The position numbers and the translations under genes were made by a program. From the NCBI GenBank assembly GCA_018058095.1, contig JAGPCO010000002.1, positions 1-64,000 of the forward strand: a stretch of DNA of 64,000 bases, given 5' to 3'. Below the pieces are notes generated by a model. That model saw nothing but the letters and a program-made list of their open reading frames with translations, had not been told where the DNA came from and made no database searches. Shown one piece after another: positions 11,208 to 22,135 of this stretch (position 1 is the stretch's first letter; each line of letters starts with the position of its first letter). This DNA comes from Kofleriaceae bacterium. GTDB lineage: Bacteria; Myxococcota_A; Polyangia; Haliangiales; Haliangiaceae.

Positions 11208-11968
11208 CAGCGCGACGGGCAGGCCACCTTGGTCGGCGGCGGTGGGTTGCAGGCGGCCCCCTTGGGGCAGCTGGTCGGCGCTGGCACGACGAAGCACTCG
11301 GTGCCGCCGGCGGCGCGCATGACCTGGACCGAGGTCCCGGCCTTCATGCCGCTGGGGCAGGTCGTGGCCACCGGCGGCGGCGGGTTGCAGGTCGCGCCGG
11401 CCGGGCAGGTCGCCACCCGCGCCGCCTTGCACACGCCGTCCTTGCCGGCGCTGACGTTCCAGCGCGCCTCGACACCAGCCGGGCCGGTCGGGCCGGGCGC
11501 CTGCGACTTGTCGGGTGCGACCGCGCCCGGGTCCATCGGCTTGCCGGTGCCGCCGGCGACGGTGCTGCCGCCCGGGGCCATGGCGTCACCGGGGCGGATG
11601 CCCTTGCCGCCGCCGGTCGGCGGCGCGTTGGTGGTCGGGGTGGGCGCGACCGCGCCGCCCGGCCGGATCGGGCCGGCCGGCGGCGGCGCCGTGGTCGTCG
11701 GCGTGGCGGCGACGGTGCCGGGCCGCGGCGGGTTGGTCACCGCCCCGGTCGCGGGGCCGCCGTCCTGGCCCCGGTTGTCGGTCACCGTCGTGCCGCCGCT
11801 GGCCGGCGGCGGGGTGGTCGCCTGGCCGCGGTTGTCGGTCACGGTGGTGCCGCCGCTGGCGGGCGGGGCGATCGGGGCCGGCTTGGCCACGACCAGGCAG
11901 CCAGCGGCGCCGGCCAGGGTGACGACGAACGGGGTGGCGAAGCGGAGGCGAGGGGCTCGTGCGGACAT
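11207..11968 (-). CDS. Pro/Thr/Gly-rich repeat lipoprotein
   Basis: A 253-residue exported protein. The N-terminal hydrophobic stretch ends in a lipobox-like LAGAAGC (Cys at about 24). A long low-complexity region follows, with PPASGGTTVTDNRGQ twice in tandem and several APTPTT-type units. The C-terminus contains two related cysteine motifs, CPAGATCNPPPP and CPKGAACNPPPP, plus CPSGMKAG. It is probably a surface lipoprotein with an unstructured stalk. No enzymatic motif is seen. The start at 11968 is supported by TAAGGT 7 bases upstream. It is coupled to the ferritin-like gene by an overlapping stop/start. Confidence 0.68.
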   Translation of the reverse strand: MSARAPRLRFATPFVVTLAGAAGCLVVAKPAPIAPPASGGTTVTDNRGQATTPPPASGGTTVTDNRGQDGGPATGAVTNPPRPGTVAATPTTTAPPPAGPIRPGGAVAPTPTTNAPPTGGGKGIRPGDAMAPGGSTVAGGTGKPMDPGAVAPDKSQAPGPTGPAGVEARWNVSAGKDGVCKAARVATCPAGATCNPPPPVATTCPSGMKAGTSVQVMRAAGGTECFVVPAPTSCPKGAACNPPPPTKVACPSR

Positions 11969-11975
11969 GGCGCCG

Positions 11976-11981
11976 ACCTTA
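11976..11981 (-). promoter_or_regulatory. -10-like TAAGGT
   Basis: Minus-strand TAAGGT lies 7 bases ahead of the lipoprotein ATG at 11968, identical to the element at 6294-6299. Confidence 0.4.
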
Positions 11982-12081
11982 GGGCCCCGGAGTGGACAAA
12001 TCAACGCCCGCCCGGGCGGGGCCACCTCCCCGGGCCTGACCGGCGTCGTGTGCAGGTTGGACGTGGCCGAGGTGCGGCGAT

Positions 12082-12438
12082 TCAGCCGCGCGAGTGTGGC
12101 GGCCGGGGCGTCCGCACCACCAGCGAACTCGGCAACACGCCGGCGCGCTCGAGCCGGCGGATCTCGTCGCCGATGGGCCGCAGCGCCGCCAGCCGCGCCG
12201 GCGCCGCCCGGTACTCGTCGAGCAGCTCGCCGTAGCGCTCGCGGATGCGGTCGTCGTGGTCGGTGTCGGCGTGCAGCAGCAGGGCGCGCAGCTCGACCAC
12301 CTGCCAGCGGAAGCGCAGCTCGGGGTCGGCGAGGACGTGTGGCCCCAGCGCGGCCGCCAGCTCGTCGACCCGGGCCGGGTCGCGTTCGCAGGCGTCCAGC
12401 TGATCTCCGACCGAAGGTTCGGGCCGGGCCGAGGTCAC
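12082..12438 (-). CDS. small hypothetical protein
   Basis: 118 residues from a GTG at 12438. It is helical and charged (Leu/Arg/Asp/Glu-rich) with no signal peptide, membrane segment or recognised motif. Support for its being real is the TACCTT 6 bases before the GTG and a non-repetitive composition unlike the Arg/Pro/Ala-rich shadow frames. It stands alone on the minus strand between two exported-protein genes. No function is offered. Confidence 0.5.
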   Translation of the reverse strand: MTSARPEPSVGDQLDACERDPARVDELAAALGPHVLADPELRFRWQVVELRALLLHADTDHDDRIRERYGELLDEYRAAPARLAALRPIGDEIRRLERAGVLPSSLVVRTPRPPHSRG

Positions 12439-12444
12439 CCGGTG

Positions 12445-12450
12445 AAGGTA
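12445..12450 (-). promoter_or_regulatory. -10-like TACCTT
   Basis: Minus-strand TACCTT lies 6 bases before the GTG at 12438. It favours that GTG as the start of the small hypothetical gene. Confidence 0.38.
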
Positions 12451-12515
12451 GCACTCACCGGCAGGCCAGGCCCGGATCGGGCGCGGTCAGATCTCGTCGG
12501 CCCGAGCGCGCCGGG

Positions 12516-13376
12516 TCACAGGTCGCGTCGCACGCCCGCGATGATCACCAGGTCGGTCCGTTCGTCCCCGATCAGGCGAAGCGCGCCGCCGAGCTCGCCG
12601 CGGAAGGGCCCGAACACGCGCCAGTGTCCGGCAAACCGGACGAGCAGGTGGTCGAACCCGCCCCGCCATCCGGCCTGGGCATCGACGCCGGCGCCGAGGT
12701 CGAGCCAGGACCAGGTGTTGACGACGAGGTCGGCCCCGGCGGCGACGGCGGCGGCGCGGGTCCGCCCGGCCAGCGAGCCGGTGATCCAGCCCAGCGCGTG
12801 GGTCCGTACGTGCAGGGTGAGGCGGCGCTGTGGCACCACGCTGAGAGTGGCGCCGAGCTGGCCACCGCCGCCGGCGAGGTCGAGATCGTCCTCGCTGTAG
12901 GGCAACCAGCCGGCCAGCGCGAGCGCCCAGCGGCCACGCAGGCGCTGGCCGACGCGGCCCGGCACCGCCCCGGTCCGGGCCAGGTGGACGTGGATCGGGC
13001 CCAGCCGAGACATCGTCGCCTTGATGACCGCGTTCTGGGCGAACGTGACGTCGAGGACGTCGGCGCCCACGCCCCACTCCCAGGCGGCGCGGGTGAAGCG
13101 CGCGTCGATGCTCAGGCCCCCGCCGAGGGCGCCGTAGAACGCGGGGGTGTCGATCGCGGCGCGGCCGCCGAGCCGGATCCGGACCTCATCGCGCCCGCAC
13201 GCGCCGCGCCCGAGATCGAGGCCGGCGTCGCGGACCCCGATGCCGATCGGGTCGTGGATGCTGTCGGCGCAGGCTGGCTCGTCGCCCGGGGCGTCGGCCC
13301 GGGCCGGCCGCGCGCCCGGCGCCAGCGCCAGCAGGGCGACGAGCCCCGCCGCCACGCCCCACCTCCGCCTCAGCAT
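12516..13376 (-). CDS. exported beta-rich protein, possible outer-membrane barrel
   Basis: 286 residues. A signal peptide (RRRWGVAAGLVALLALAPG, cleavage near ARADA) precedes alternating amphipathic strands (LHVRTHALGWITG, ADLVVNTWSWLDLGAGV, LVIIAGVRRDL). The C-terminus ends in Leu, not the classical Phe. Such strand-rich proteins are commonly outer-membrane barrels, which is inferred, not shown. The start overlaps the end of the upstream PHP-domain gene by 7 bases, so they form an operon, and the pair may act together at the envelope. Confidence 0.6.
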   Translation of the reverse strand: MLRRRWGVAAGLVALLALAPGARPARADAPGDEPACADSIHDPIGIGVRDAGLDLGRGACGRDEVRIRLGGRAAIDTPAFYGALGGGLSIDARFTRAAWEWGVGADVLDVTFAQNAVIKATMSRLGPIHVHLARTGAVPGRVGQRLRGRWALALAGWLPYSEDDLDLAGGGGQLGATLSVVPQRRLTLHVRTHALGWITGSLAGRTRAAAVAAGADLVVNTWSWLDLGAGVDAQAGWRGGFDHLLVRFAGHWRVFGPFRGELGGALRLIGDERTDLVIIAGVRRDL

Positions 13377-16342
13377 CCGGCCAGCCCCGGCGCCTGCCAG
13401 CCATCGCCGGCGCGGTCGATGAAGATCGGGCTGGCCACGCCGATGGGGTAGCCCAGCGGTACCACCCGCGTCATCGGCCAGCGTGGGTCGGCCGGATCGA
13501 TGGGATCGGGCGGCGTGTGCAGCGGCCCGACGTCCTCACCCGCCTCGACGTCGCGCCGGTCGACCACGCCGTCGCCGTTGTTGTCGCTGGTGTCGACCAC
13601 GTGGTCGCCGTCGAGGTCGCCCATGAGCGGCGCCGGAAGGCCGGCCTCGACCACGATCCAGTCGTCGCGATCGATCTGGTCGGCCAGCGCCAGCTCGCCG
13701 TGGTAGCGCAGCGTGGCGGCCGTCGGCGCGAACGGATCGGCCGGCGAGGTCAGGTCGGCGCCGCCGGCGATGACCCGGGTGCCGCGTGAGGTGGCGAGGC
13801 GGACCTCGGTCACCGGCACCCACGGCGGCGCGTACACGTCGACGATCAACACGTCGCCGCTGGCCGGGACGTACGGCGTTCGTCCTGGGCCGCGGGTGGC
13901 GCCCGCCGGCGGGCCGACCCGGACGTGGACGAACACGCCGGTGCCGGCGACGATCTGGCCGTCCTTGAGCGCGCGGTCGAAGGCGGCGACGTCGAGCGGC
14001 TGCCCGACCGGCCGGTCGAGCGCGACCCAGGTCCGGGCCCATCCGAGCTGGGCGTCCGACAGGCCGTGCGAGTCGCTGTTGCCGGCGCCCGGGGCGGCGA
14101 AGCCCTGGCTCAGCAGCGCGAACCACAGCGGCCGGGCCCGGGCCCACTCGTCGACGCCAGCGTTGTTGAGGATCTCGATCACGTCCCAGTCGCCGTTGCG
14201 GGCGCCGCCGCCGGGCCGGCGCTGCAAGAGCGCGTTGTTGGAGGCCGTCAGGTCGCCCGGGTCTTCGGGGATCGGTGCGCACGGATCGAACTCGATCGCG
14301 CGCAGGTAGCCGAGGTCGCGCCCGGTCTGCGGCGCCGCCCACGGGTGGTTGAGCATCCGCACGCCGTGTTCGGGCAGGAGCGGCGCCATGCGGTCGAACA
14401 GGGCGCCGGGCTCGAGCCGCTCGTCCCACGGCGCGCCGCCGCGCGGCGCCGACGGCACCGGGGTCAGCGGCCAGAAGTTGAAGTGGCCGATGACCCGCGG
14501 CAGGTCGGCCCCGGGCACGTCGAGGAACGGCAAGAGCGGCGTGGTCTCGAGCCCGCCGAGCACGGTGACCCGGTCGGCCACACCGAGGCGGGCCACCGCG
14601 TTGGCGTAGTCGGCGATGGCGTCGTGGTCGGTCGCGGCGATGACCTCGACGCCAGCGGCGACGAACGAGCGGACCCGATCGTCGTCGGGGATGGACGCGT
14701 CGAAGCTGGCCTGGCCATGGACGTGCAGGTCGGCGCTGATCCAGCCCGGCGGCGTCAGCGCGAGCGGGCTGACGGTCAAGGTGATCGGCGTGGTCTCACC
14801 CGCGATCAGCGTGACCTCGGTCCGGGCCAGCGAGCCGGCCGGGCCGATGGTGGCGAACACCTGGTAGCGGCCGGCCGGCACCTCGACGTCGGTGCCGGCC
14901 GGGTCGACCAGGACCCGGTTACACGCCGGTGAGGCGCCGTGGGGCGGGCCCAGCCATGGCGCGCACGCCTGCCACAGCCCGTGGAACGTGCCGGTCACGG
15001 CGGCGCGGGTCGCCTCGTCGGCTGGGTGCAGCACCACCAGCGCCTCGGTCGGGCTGGGTGGGCCGACCTCGGCGGTGCGGTCGACCCGGAGCTGGGCCAG
15101 GGCCGGCGCCGGCACCGGGATGACGCCGACGTCGACGGTGTCGATCGGCACTGGCACGGTCGCGACTGGCCGTCCGAAGCTCCACACCGTCAGCGTGAGC
15201 GGTCGGTCGGACGGCGCGCTCACCGTGAACGTGCCATCGGCGGCCGGCACCACCGCGGTCAGCGGCGTGGCGGTGGTGCCGGCGCCAGCCTCAACCGCGA
15301 TCGAGGCGCGTCGGCTGTCGCCGCCGAAGCCCAGGCCGCCGGCCTCGATCCGGCCACTCACCAGCCGAGGCGTGGGCTGGCCACGCAGCTGGGCCTGGGC
15401 GCCGAGCAGCACGTCGGTCGCCGCCGCCGGCCCGGTCGCGCGGTCGATCGCGACCCCGCCGGCCGCGACCAGCAGGCGCTCGAACACCACCGACTGGCCG
15501 GGCCGGACGACCTCGAGCGCGGTGCCGGTGGCCGACACCTCGAGATCGTGGACGCCGGCCAGGCGGGCGGCGCTGCAGGCGACGATGCCGTAGGCCGGCG
15601 CGCCCGGGGCGGCGGCGGCGCCGGCGGCGTAGTCGGCCTCGTTCCACAGCGCGGTCAGCTCGAGCAGGTCGAGCTCCGGGTGCAGATAGCCCTCACCCGG
15701 CAGTGGCGCGTACGGCGCGACCCGGCGGTTGCCCCAGTGCGCGCCGTCGGCCACCGTCAGCGCGATCGGATCGCGGCTGCCGTTCCACAGCTCGCTGCGC
15801 ATGCGCACGCCCGGATCACACGGGCCGAGCTCGTAGTGGGTCACCACCTCGACCTCGGGCCAGCCGTCGAGGCTGCCGCGCACGGTGATGGCGGCGCGCT
15901 CGGGCTCCTGGGTCAGCTCGACGGTGCGATAGCTGAAGGTGTCCTCGGGCAGGATGCCGGCCAGCTGGTAGATCGCGGTGACGTCGTCGCGACCGCCGGT
16001 CGGGGCCAGGTCGATGATGTAGCCGCCGGTGGTGGCCAGGTCGCCCGGGGCGTCGAGCGCGGCGATGACCGCGTGGACCTGGGCGTTGCGCAGGACCAGG
16101 TCGCCAGCCCCGCCTTGCCCGCCGGTGGGGATGGCGCCCGGGCCGAGGTCGGCGACCCGGCCGACCGTGACCTCGGTCAGGTCGCAGGCGAAGGCCACCG
16201 CTGGGCACGGGGTGCGGCACTCGCCGCGCAGGCAGCTCGGGCCCTCGCAGCCGGCGCCGAGCGCGCTCAGCGCGGCCAGCGCGGCCAGCGGGAGCCCACG
16301 GGCCGGCCCGGGCCGGGCCACGGCCACTTCCGCGCGCGCCAT
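13370..16342 (-). CDS. PHP-domain lipoprotein with EF-hand-like loops
   Basis: A 990-residue protein from the ATG at 16342 (20 codons inside the longest frame). A hydrophobic stretch ends in ALGAGC, a lipobox. The first ~560 residues are beta-rich (carbohydrate-binding or Ig-like by appearance). A PHP-type metallohydrolase domain follows: ADLHVHGQASFD, EVIAATDHDAIADYA, MLNHPW and GNSDSHGLSDAQLGWART, as in CehA/McbA-like proteins. Near the C-terminus, DLDGDHVVDTSDNNGDGVVD looks like paired calcium-binding loops. It is probably an exported metal-dependent esterase or phosphoesterase on the cell surface. It overlaps the barrel-like gene downstream. Confidence 0.8.
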   Translation of the reverse strand: MARAEVAVARPGPARGLPLAALAALSALGAGCEGPSCLRGECRTPCPAVAFACDLTEVTVGRVADLGPGAIPTGGQGGAGDLVLRNAQVHAVIAALDAPGDLATTGGYIIDLAPTGGRDDVTAIYQLAGILPEDTFSYRTVELTQEPERAAITVRGSLDGWPEVEVVTHYELGPCDPGVRMRSELWNGSRDPIALTVADGAHWGNRRVAPYAPLPGEGYLHPELDLLELTALWNEADYAAGAAAAPGAPAYGIVACSAARLAGVHDLEVSATGTALEVVRPGQSVVFERLLVAAGGVAIDRATGPAAATDVLLGAQAQLRGQPTPRLVSGRIEAGGLGFGGDSRRASIAVEAGAGTTATPLTAVVPAADGTFTVSAPSDRPLTLTVWSFGRPVATVPVPIDTVDVGVIPVPAPALAQLRVDRTAEVGPPSPTEALVVLHPADEATRAAVTGTFHGLWQACAPWLGPPHGASPACNRVLVDPAGTDVEVPAGRYQVFATIGPAGSLARTEVTLIAGETTPITLTVSPLALTPPGWISADLHVHGQASFDASIPDDDRVRSFVAAGVEVIAATDHDAIADYANAVARLGVADRVTVLGGLETTPLLPFLDVPGADLPRVIGHFNFWPLTPVPSAPRGGAPWDERLEPGALFDRMAPLLPEHGVRMLNHPWAAPQTGRDLGYLRAIEFDPCAPIPEDPGDLTASNNALLQRRPGGGARNGDWDVIEILNNAGVDEWARARPLWFALLSQGFAAPGAGNSDSHGLSDAQLGWARTWVALDRPVGQPLDVAAFDRALKDGQIVAGTGVFVHVRVGPPAGATRGPGRTPYVPASGDVLIVDVYAPPWVPVTEVRLATSRGTRVIAGGADLTSPADPFAPTAATLRYHGELALADQIDRDDWIVVEAGLPAPLMGDLDGDHVVDTSDNNGDGVVDRRDVEAGEDVGPLHTPPDPIDPADPRWPMTRVVPLGYPIGVASPIFIDRAGDGWQAPGLAGC

Positions 16343-16434
16343 CACCGCCCGAGTATGGCACGAGGCCCGGGCCGGCCACCGGCGCGGCCGGCGTGGTTTC
16401 AACCGGGGCCCCGCCGTGGTAGACCGCAGCCGCC

Positions 16435-18492
<2,058 letters not shown>

Positions 18493-18539
18493 CCGGGACG
18501 ACCCGGGCTCACGGCGTGGCCGCGGCCGATCCGGTCGGC

Positions 18540-18545
18540 TACGAT
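18540..18545 (+). promoter_or_regulatory. -10-like TACGAT
   Basis: TACGAT lies 6 bases ahead of the ATG at 18552 and supports that start over the ATG 12 codons upstream. Confidence 0.42.
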
Positions 18546-18551
18546 GGACCG

Positions 18552-19040
18552 ATGATCGACCGCGTGGTGCTGGGAGTCCTGCTGGCGACGGGCCTCGGCT
18601 GCTCGAGCGGCGCGACGCCGGCGCCGACCACCACCGCGGGCTCGGCCGTGGCGCCCGGGCCGAGCCCGACCATCACCGACGCGCCGGCGCCTGGCCCGGC
18701 CGCGGCGGCCTCGTCGCCGGTGCAGCAGCTGGTGACCTCGCCCGAGCTGGCACCCTACTGGCACGCCGATCAGCCCGGCCGCGTCCCGGTCCGGCTCGTC
18801 GTCAACCCGGCCTCGAGCGATCGCCCGGTGTTCGCGATGTTCGGCCAGCCAGTGGTGTGGATCGAGCGCGCCGCCGCCACCGCCGGCACCGCCTTCGTCG
18901 AGGTCCAGTTCGTGCTGGTCGACGGCCTGCTCGAGCTGTCGCTGCACTACCCGATCGAGGGCGTCGTCGCCCGGGCCACCTTCGTGCCCGTCGGCGACGG
19001 CTGGCGCCGCGAGGGTGCGATCCGCGTCGTCGAGCGGTAG
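18552..19040 (+). CDS. hypothetical lipoprotein
   Basis: 162 residues from the ATG at 18552. A signal with lipobox (VLLATGLGC, Cys at about 15) is followed by an Ala/Pro/Thr-rich linker of about 40 residues and a compact C-terminal domain of alternating strands (VRLVVNPASSDRPVFAMFG, FVEVQFVLVDGLLELSLHY). No known family is recognised. It faces the apaH operon across a short hairpin. It is probably a monocistronic outer-membrane or periplasmic lipoprotein. Confidence 0.65.
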   Translation: MIDRVVLGVLLATGLGCSSGATPAPTTTAGSAVAPGPSPTITDAPAPGPAAAASSPVQQLVTSPELAPYWHADQPGRVPVRLVVNPASSDRPVFAMFGQPVVWIERAAATAGTAFVEVQFVLVDGLLELSLHYPIEGVVARATFVPVGDGWRREGAIRVVER

Positions 19041-19048
19041 CAGGGTGC

Positions 19049-19075
19049 GACAAGCGCGGCTACGTCGCGCCTGTC
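19049..19075. terminator. hairpin between convergent genes
   Basis: GACAAGCGCG (19049-19058) and CGCGCCTGTC (19066-19075) pair, apart from one mismatch, around a 7-nt loop. They fill the 44-bp space between the plus-strand lipoprotein and the 3' end of apaH. It could end both transcripts, though no T-run follows. Confidence 0.42.
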
Positions 19076-19084
19076 AGCGTCCGC

Positions 19085-19891
19085 CTACTCCGCGTCGACC
19101 GCGTCGACCTGGAACAGCGCGCGGTCGTCGAGGCGGACCGCGCTCAGCTGGTGGCCCCAGACGCAGCCCGAGTCGAGCCCGAGGTGACCCGGGCCGAGCG
19201 CGAGGCCGAGCGCGGCCCAGTGCCCGAACACCGGCACGTGATCGGCCCAGGCCGGGGCCGGGGCGCGGAACCACGGATGGTAGCCGCGGGGCGCCTCGGC
19301 GGGCGCGCCGTCGAAGTCGGCGTTGGCGTGGCCGGCGTCGTCGATGGTGCGGACCCGGACCAGGTACGAAAGGATCGCGCGGGCGCGCGCGCCGCCGCGC
19401 AGGCTGGCCGACCAGGCCGGGGCCGGCCCGACCCACTCGGCCAGGGCCGCCTTCCAGTCGGGCCCGCGCAGGGCCCGCTCGAGCTCGCCGGCGAGGAGCG
19501 CGGCCTGCGCCACCGACCAGGCCGGGTGCAGCCCGGCGTGGACCAGGACGAACCCGTCCTCGGCGTGCAGCAGCGGGCGGTGCCGCAGCCAGTCGAGCAG
19601 CTCGTCGCGATCCGGCGCGGCCAGCACGTCGTCGAGGGTGTCGCGCTTCTTGGCGGCCGCGACCCCGGCGGCGCGGGCCAGCAGGTGCAGGTCGTGATTG
19701 CCGAGCACCACCGTGGCGGCGTCACCGAGGTCGCGGGCCCAGCGCAGCACGTCGAGCGAGCGTGGGCCGCGGTTGACCAGATCGCCGACCAGCCACAGGT
19801 GATCGGTCCCGGGCCGGAACTCGATGCGCTCGAGCAGCCGGTCGAGGCTGGCCTTGCAGCCCTGCAGGTCGCCGATGCCGTAGCGCGCCAT
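19085..19891 (-). CDS. apaH: bis(5'-nucleosyl)-tetraphosphatase, symmetrical (ApaH)
   Basis: 268 residues, matching the ~270-280 usual for ApaH, which hydrolyses Ap4A to two ADP. The calcineurin-like metallophosphatase motifs appear in order: IGDLQGC near the N-terminus, LVGDLVNRGP, LGNHDLHLL, LVHAGLHPAWS, FGHWAALG and GLDSGCVWGHQLSAV. These are the ApaH-specific forms (GDLQG, HAGxHP, GLDSGCVWG). The ATG overlaps the stop of the upstream M14 peptidase gene (ATGA), so the two are co-translated. That pairing is not the usual apaH context. Confidence 0.95.
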   Translation of the reverse strand: MARYGIGDLQGCKASLDRLLERIEFRPGTDHLWLVGDLVNRGPRSLDVLRWARDLGDAATVVLGNHDLHLLARAAGVAAAKKRDTLDDVLAAPDRDELLDWLRHRPLLHAEDGFVLVHAGLHPAWSVAQAALLAGELERALRGPDWKAALAEWVGPAPAWSASLRGGARARAILSYLVRVRTIDDAGHANADFDGAPAEAPRGYHPWFRAPAPAWADHVPVFGHWAALGLALGPGHLGLDSGCVWGHQLSAVRLDDRALFQVDAVDAE

Positions 19892-21603
19892 CAGACCGCG
19901 ACCACCTCGTCGAGGAACCCGATGCGGACCGCGCCGACGCGCAGGTGCAGCGCGCCGGTGCCGCGCACCAGGTAGGTCGCCACCGCCGCGTTGCTGCTGC
20001 CGCGGGTGCGCTGGTGCGCCGGCAGGTTGTTGCCGGTGAACAGGCCGCGACCCCAGCCGTCGAGGTGGCCGAGCACCTGGTGCGCGCTGCCCGGGTCGAC
20101 CAGCTCGCAGCCATCGGCGCGAACGGCGGCGTGGACCGGCTCGTTGAAGCTCAGCTTCTTGGCCGAGGCCAGTCCGTAGCTGCCGAGGTAGCCGTGGTTC
20201 TCGATCCGGATCTCGACCCGGGTCAGCCCGCCGGGCAGCTCGTGGCGGGTCACCGCGCCGATGCGAAGGGCCGGCGCCAGGGCGGCGACCCGGAGCAGGG
20301 CCGCGCTCTGCTGCTCGCACATGGGCGGCAGGGCGCCGAGCGGCGGGTTCCAGATGCCAAAGCGCGGGTCGGGCCCGCCGATCTCGACCAGCCCCAGCTG
20401 CGGGTGCAGGTGCTCGGTCCACGGCTGGAAGATCTGGCCGCCGTTCTCGTGCCGGTCCCACCAGGCCAGGCGCACCGCGTCGTCGCGGCTGAAGCGGTCG
20501 TAGTGGTCGACGAAGCGCTTGGGCCGAGGCAGCCCGAGCTGGGCGAACAGGTCCCACAGCTCGACCACGAAGGCCATCGCCCCGCGCTGGTTGTAGGCGT
20601 AGTCGGTCAGGTCACCGTGCAGCGGCTTGTCGGGCTCGTACAGGAACTCCTCGTAGCCCGACACCGTCGGGTAGCCGGTCAGCTCGGTCATCCACGCCTC
20701 GAGCTGGCGGAACACCGCCAGGTCGGCCTGGTCCATCTTGCTGTCGGGCCCGTGGCCGAGCGGGCGGATGACCACGCCGCCGAAGGTGTGCAGGTTGAGC
20801 CAGGCGAAGATCTCCGGGTGCCGGCTGGCGAACGCGACCACCGCGCGCGCCTCGGGTTCGCTGGTCGGGAACGGGCCGGCGCCGACCTGCTCGTGGTCGG
20901 GGCTCCACGACCACGGGAAGTTGCGATTGAGATCGATCGGGTTGTCGCCCAGGAAGTTGGGGCTCGGCACCCGCTTGCCGTCGAAGTTGGCGATCGTGCC
21001 CTCGGGGTACAGCTTGTAGAACGGGCCGACGTCGTCGACCGTGCGCTCGACCAGGAGGCCGGGGAAGCTGGGCGCCTCGACCAGCTCGCCGCCGGGGTCG
21101 CGCACCCGCATGGTCAGGATGCGGCCGTCGCCATCGACGTCGCCGGCGACCCAGCGCGGCTCGCCGCGCTCGACCCGCTCGTCCCGGGGCACCGAGCGCA
21201 CGAACCGGCCGCTGGTCAGCACGGCCTCGGCGCCGTCGGGCGAGATGCGCGGCACCAGGTAGAACAGCACGTCGCGCAGGCGCTCGACCACCGGCGGCGG
21301 CAGCTCGGATGGGGCCAGGTGCAGCCGCAGCACGTCCTCGGCGATGGCCAGCGCCACCGACGAGCCGGCCAGCTCGCTGGCGTGCATGTTGCCGTCGACC
21401 CACACCGCCGGGCGGCGCCGATCCGGGTCGCGCCCGATCGTCGCGATCCAGACCTCGCGGCCCTCGGCGGTCGTCACCAGGGACTCGAGCCGGCACAGCG
21501 CCGGGTAGGCCTCGGCCCAGGCGCGCAGCTGGGCGGTCATCGCGTCGTAGTCGAGGTACGTCCGGCGGAAGCCACGATCGAGGTCGGCGAGGGCAGGGGG
21601 CAT
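19891..21603 (-). CDS. M14-family metallocarboxypeptidase
   Basis: 570 residues from the ATG at 21603, with TACCCT 10 bases upstream. The peptidase domain (about 15-340) shows the zinc motif HxxE in GNMHASELAG, the third ligand His in LNLHTFGG, and substrate-side residues in DLNRNFPW. The catalytic Glu is probably the one in FVVELWD. The C-terminal ~150 residues are a beta-sandwich-like domain. No signal peptide is evident, so it may be cytoplasmic or exported by another route. It is upstream of and overlapping with apaH. Its substrate (peptide tail or cell-wall peptide) is unknown. Confidence 0.86.
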   Translation of the reverse strand: MPPALADLDRGFRRTYLDYDAMTAQLRAWAEAYPALCRLESLVTTAEGREVWIATIGRDPDRRRPAVWVDGNMHASELAGSSVALAIAEDVLRLHLAPSELPPPVVERLRDVLFYLVPRISPDGAEAVLTSGRFVRSVPRDERVERGEPRWVAGDVDGDGRILTMRVRDPGGELVEAPSFPGLLVERTVDDVGPFYKLYPEGTIANFDGKRVPSPNFLGDNPIDLNRNFPWSWSPDHEQVGAGPFPTSEPEARAVVAFASRHPEIFAWLNLHTFGGVVIRPLGHGPDSKMDQADLAVFRQLEAWMTELTGYPTVSGYEEFLYEPDKPLHGDLTDYAYNQRGAMAFVVELWDLFAQLGLPRPKRFVDHYDRFSRDDAVRLAWWDRHENGGQIFQPWTEHLHPQLGLVEIGGPDPRFGIWNPPLGALPPMCEQQSAALLRVAALAPALRIGAVTRHELPGGLTRVEIRIENHGYLGSYGLASAKKLSFNEPVHAAVRADGCELVDPGSAHQVLGHLDGWGRGLFTGNNLPAHQRTRGSSNAAVATYLVRGTGALHLRVGAVRIGFLDEVVAV

Positions 21604-21613
21604 GGCGGGGCCC

Positions 21614-21619
21614 AGGGTA
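21614..21619 (-). promoter_or_regulatory. -10-like TACCCT
   Basis: Minus-strand TACCCT lies 10 bases ahead of the M14 peptidase ATG at 21603. It would drive the M14-apaH operon. Confidence 0.4.
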
Positions 21620-21778
21620 GCGGAAGCGGACGGCCACCGAGCGCCTGGGCGGGATCTCCGGCCGGCCGCCTCGACGCGCGGCGTCGAAGCCGCGGCGGAC
21701 GTGGCGGAGGTCTCACCGCGACCCCGGGTGTGCGATCCGTCCCTCGTCAACTCGGCGCCGAGGTCGAATACTGGCGTC

Positions 21779-22024
21779 ATGAGCACGCCACACGGATGGG
21801 CCAGCCACGGGGAGGTGCCGGCGGCGCGGGTCGTGCGCCAGGGCGGCGCGGCGGTCGCGCCACCCCGGGTGCCCCTGGCCGAACGGGCGCGGTCGGTCGC
21901 TCGCCCGATCCGCCCTCACCTCCACGCCGCGCTGACCACCGCGGTCGGCCTGTGGCCGCTGACCGCGATCATGCTGCTCGGCGTCGCCTTGCTCGTCGCC
22001 GCCGGCCAGGGCCCGGGGACCTGA
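21779..22024 (+). CDS. possible small membrane protein
   Basis: 81 residues from an ATG at 21779. An Arg/Pro-rich first half precedes one C-terminal hydrophobic helix (LTTAVGLWPLTAIMLLGVALL), giving a single-pass architecture with a very short tail. There is no homology cue. It fills a 530-bp space between the divergent M14 peptidase and the next gene. A TACTGG sequence 4 bases before the ATG is only a partial match to the -10-like motif. It may be real but could be chance. Confidence 0.35.
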   Translation: MSTPHGWASHGEVPAARVVRQGGAAVAPPRVPLAERARSVARPIRPHLHAALTTAVGLWPLTAIMLLGVALLVAAGQGPGT

Positions 22025-22122
22025 CCCAGGGGCCGGGCCACGGAGCCCAGGTCAGCGAACTTCGTAGCAGGCTGCCCCAGGGCTACCCCGCGCCCGGCCG
22101 CAGGGCGTGCGCAGGCCCGTGA

Positions 22123-22128
22123 TAGGGT
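22123..22128 (+). promoter_or_regulatory. -10-like TAGGGT
   Basis: TAGGGT lies 7 bases before the ATG at 22136. It would drive the hypothetical gene and ppa as one unit. Confidence 0.4.
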
Positions 22129-22135
22129 CGGCCCG

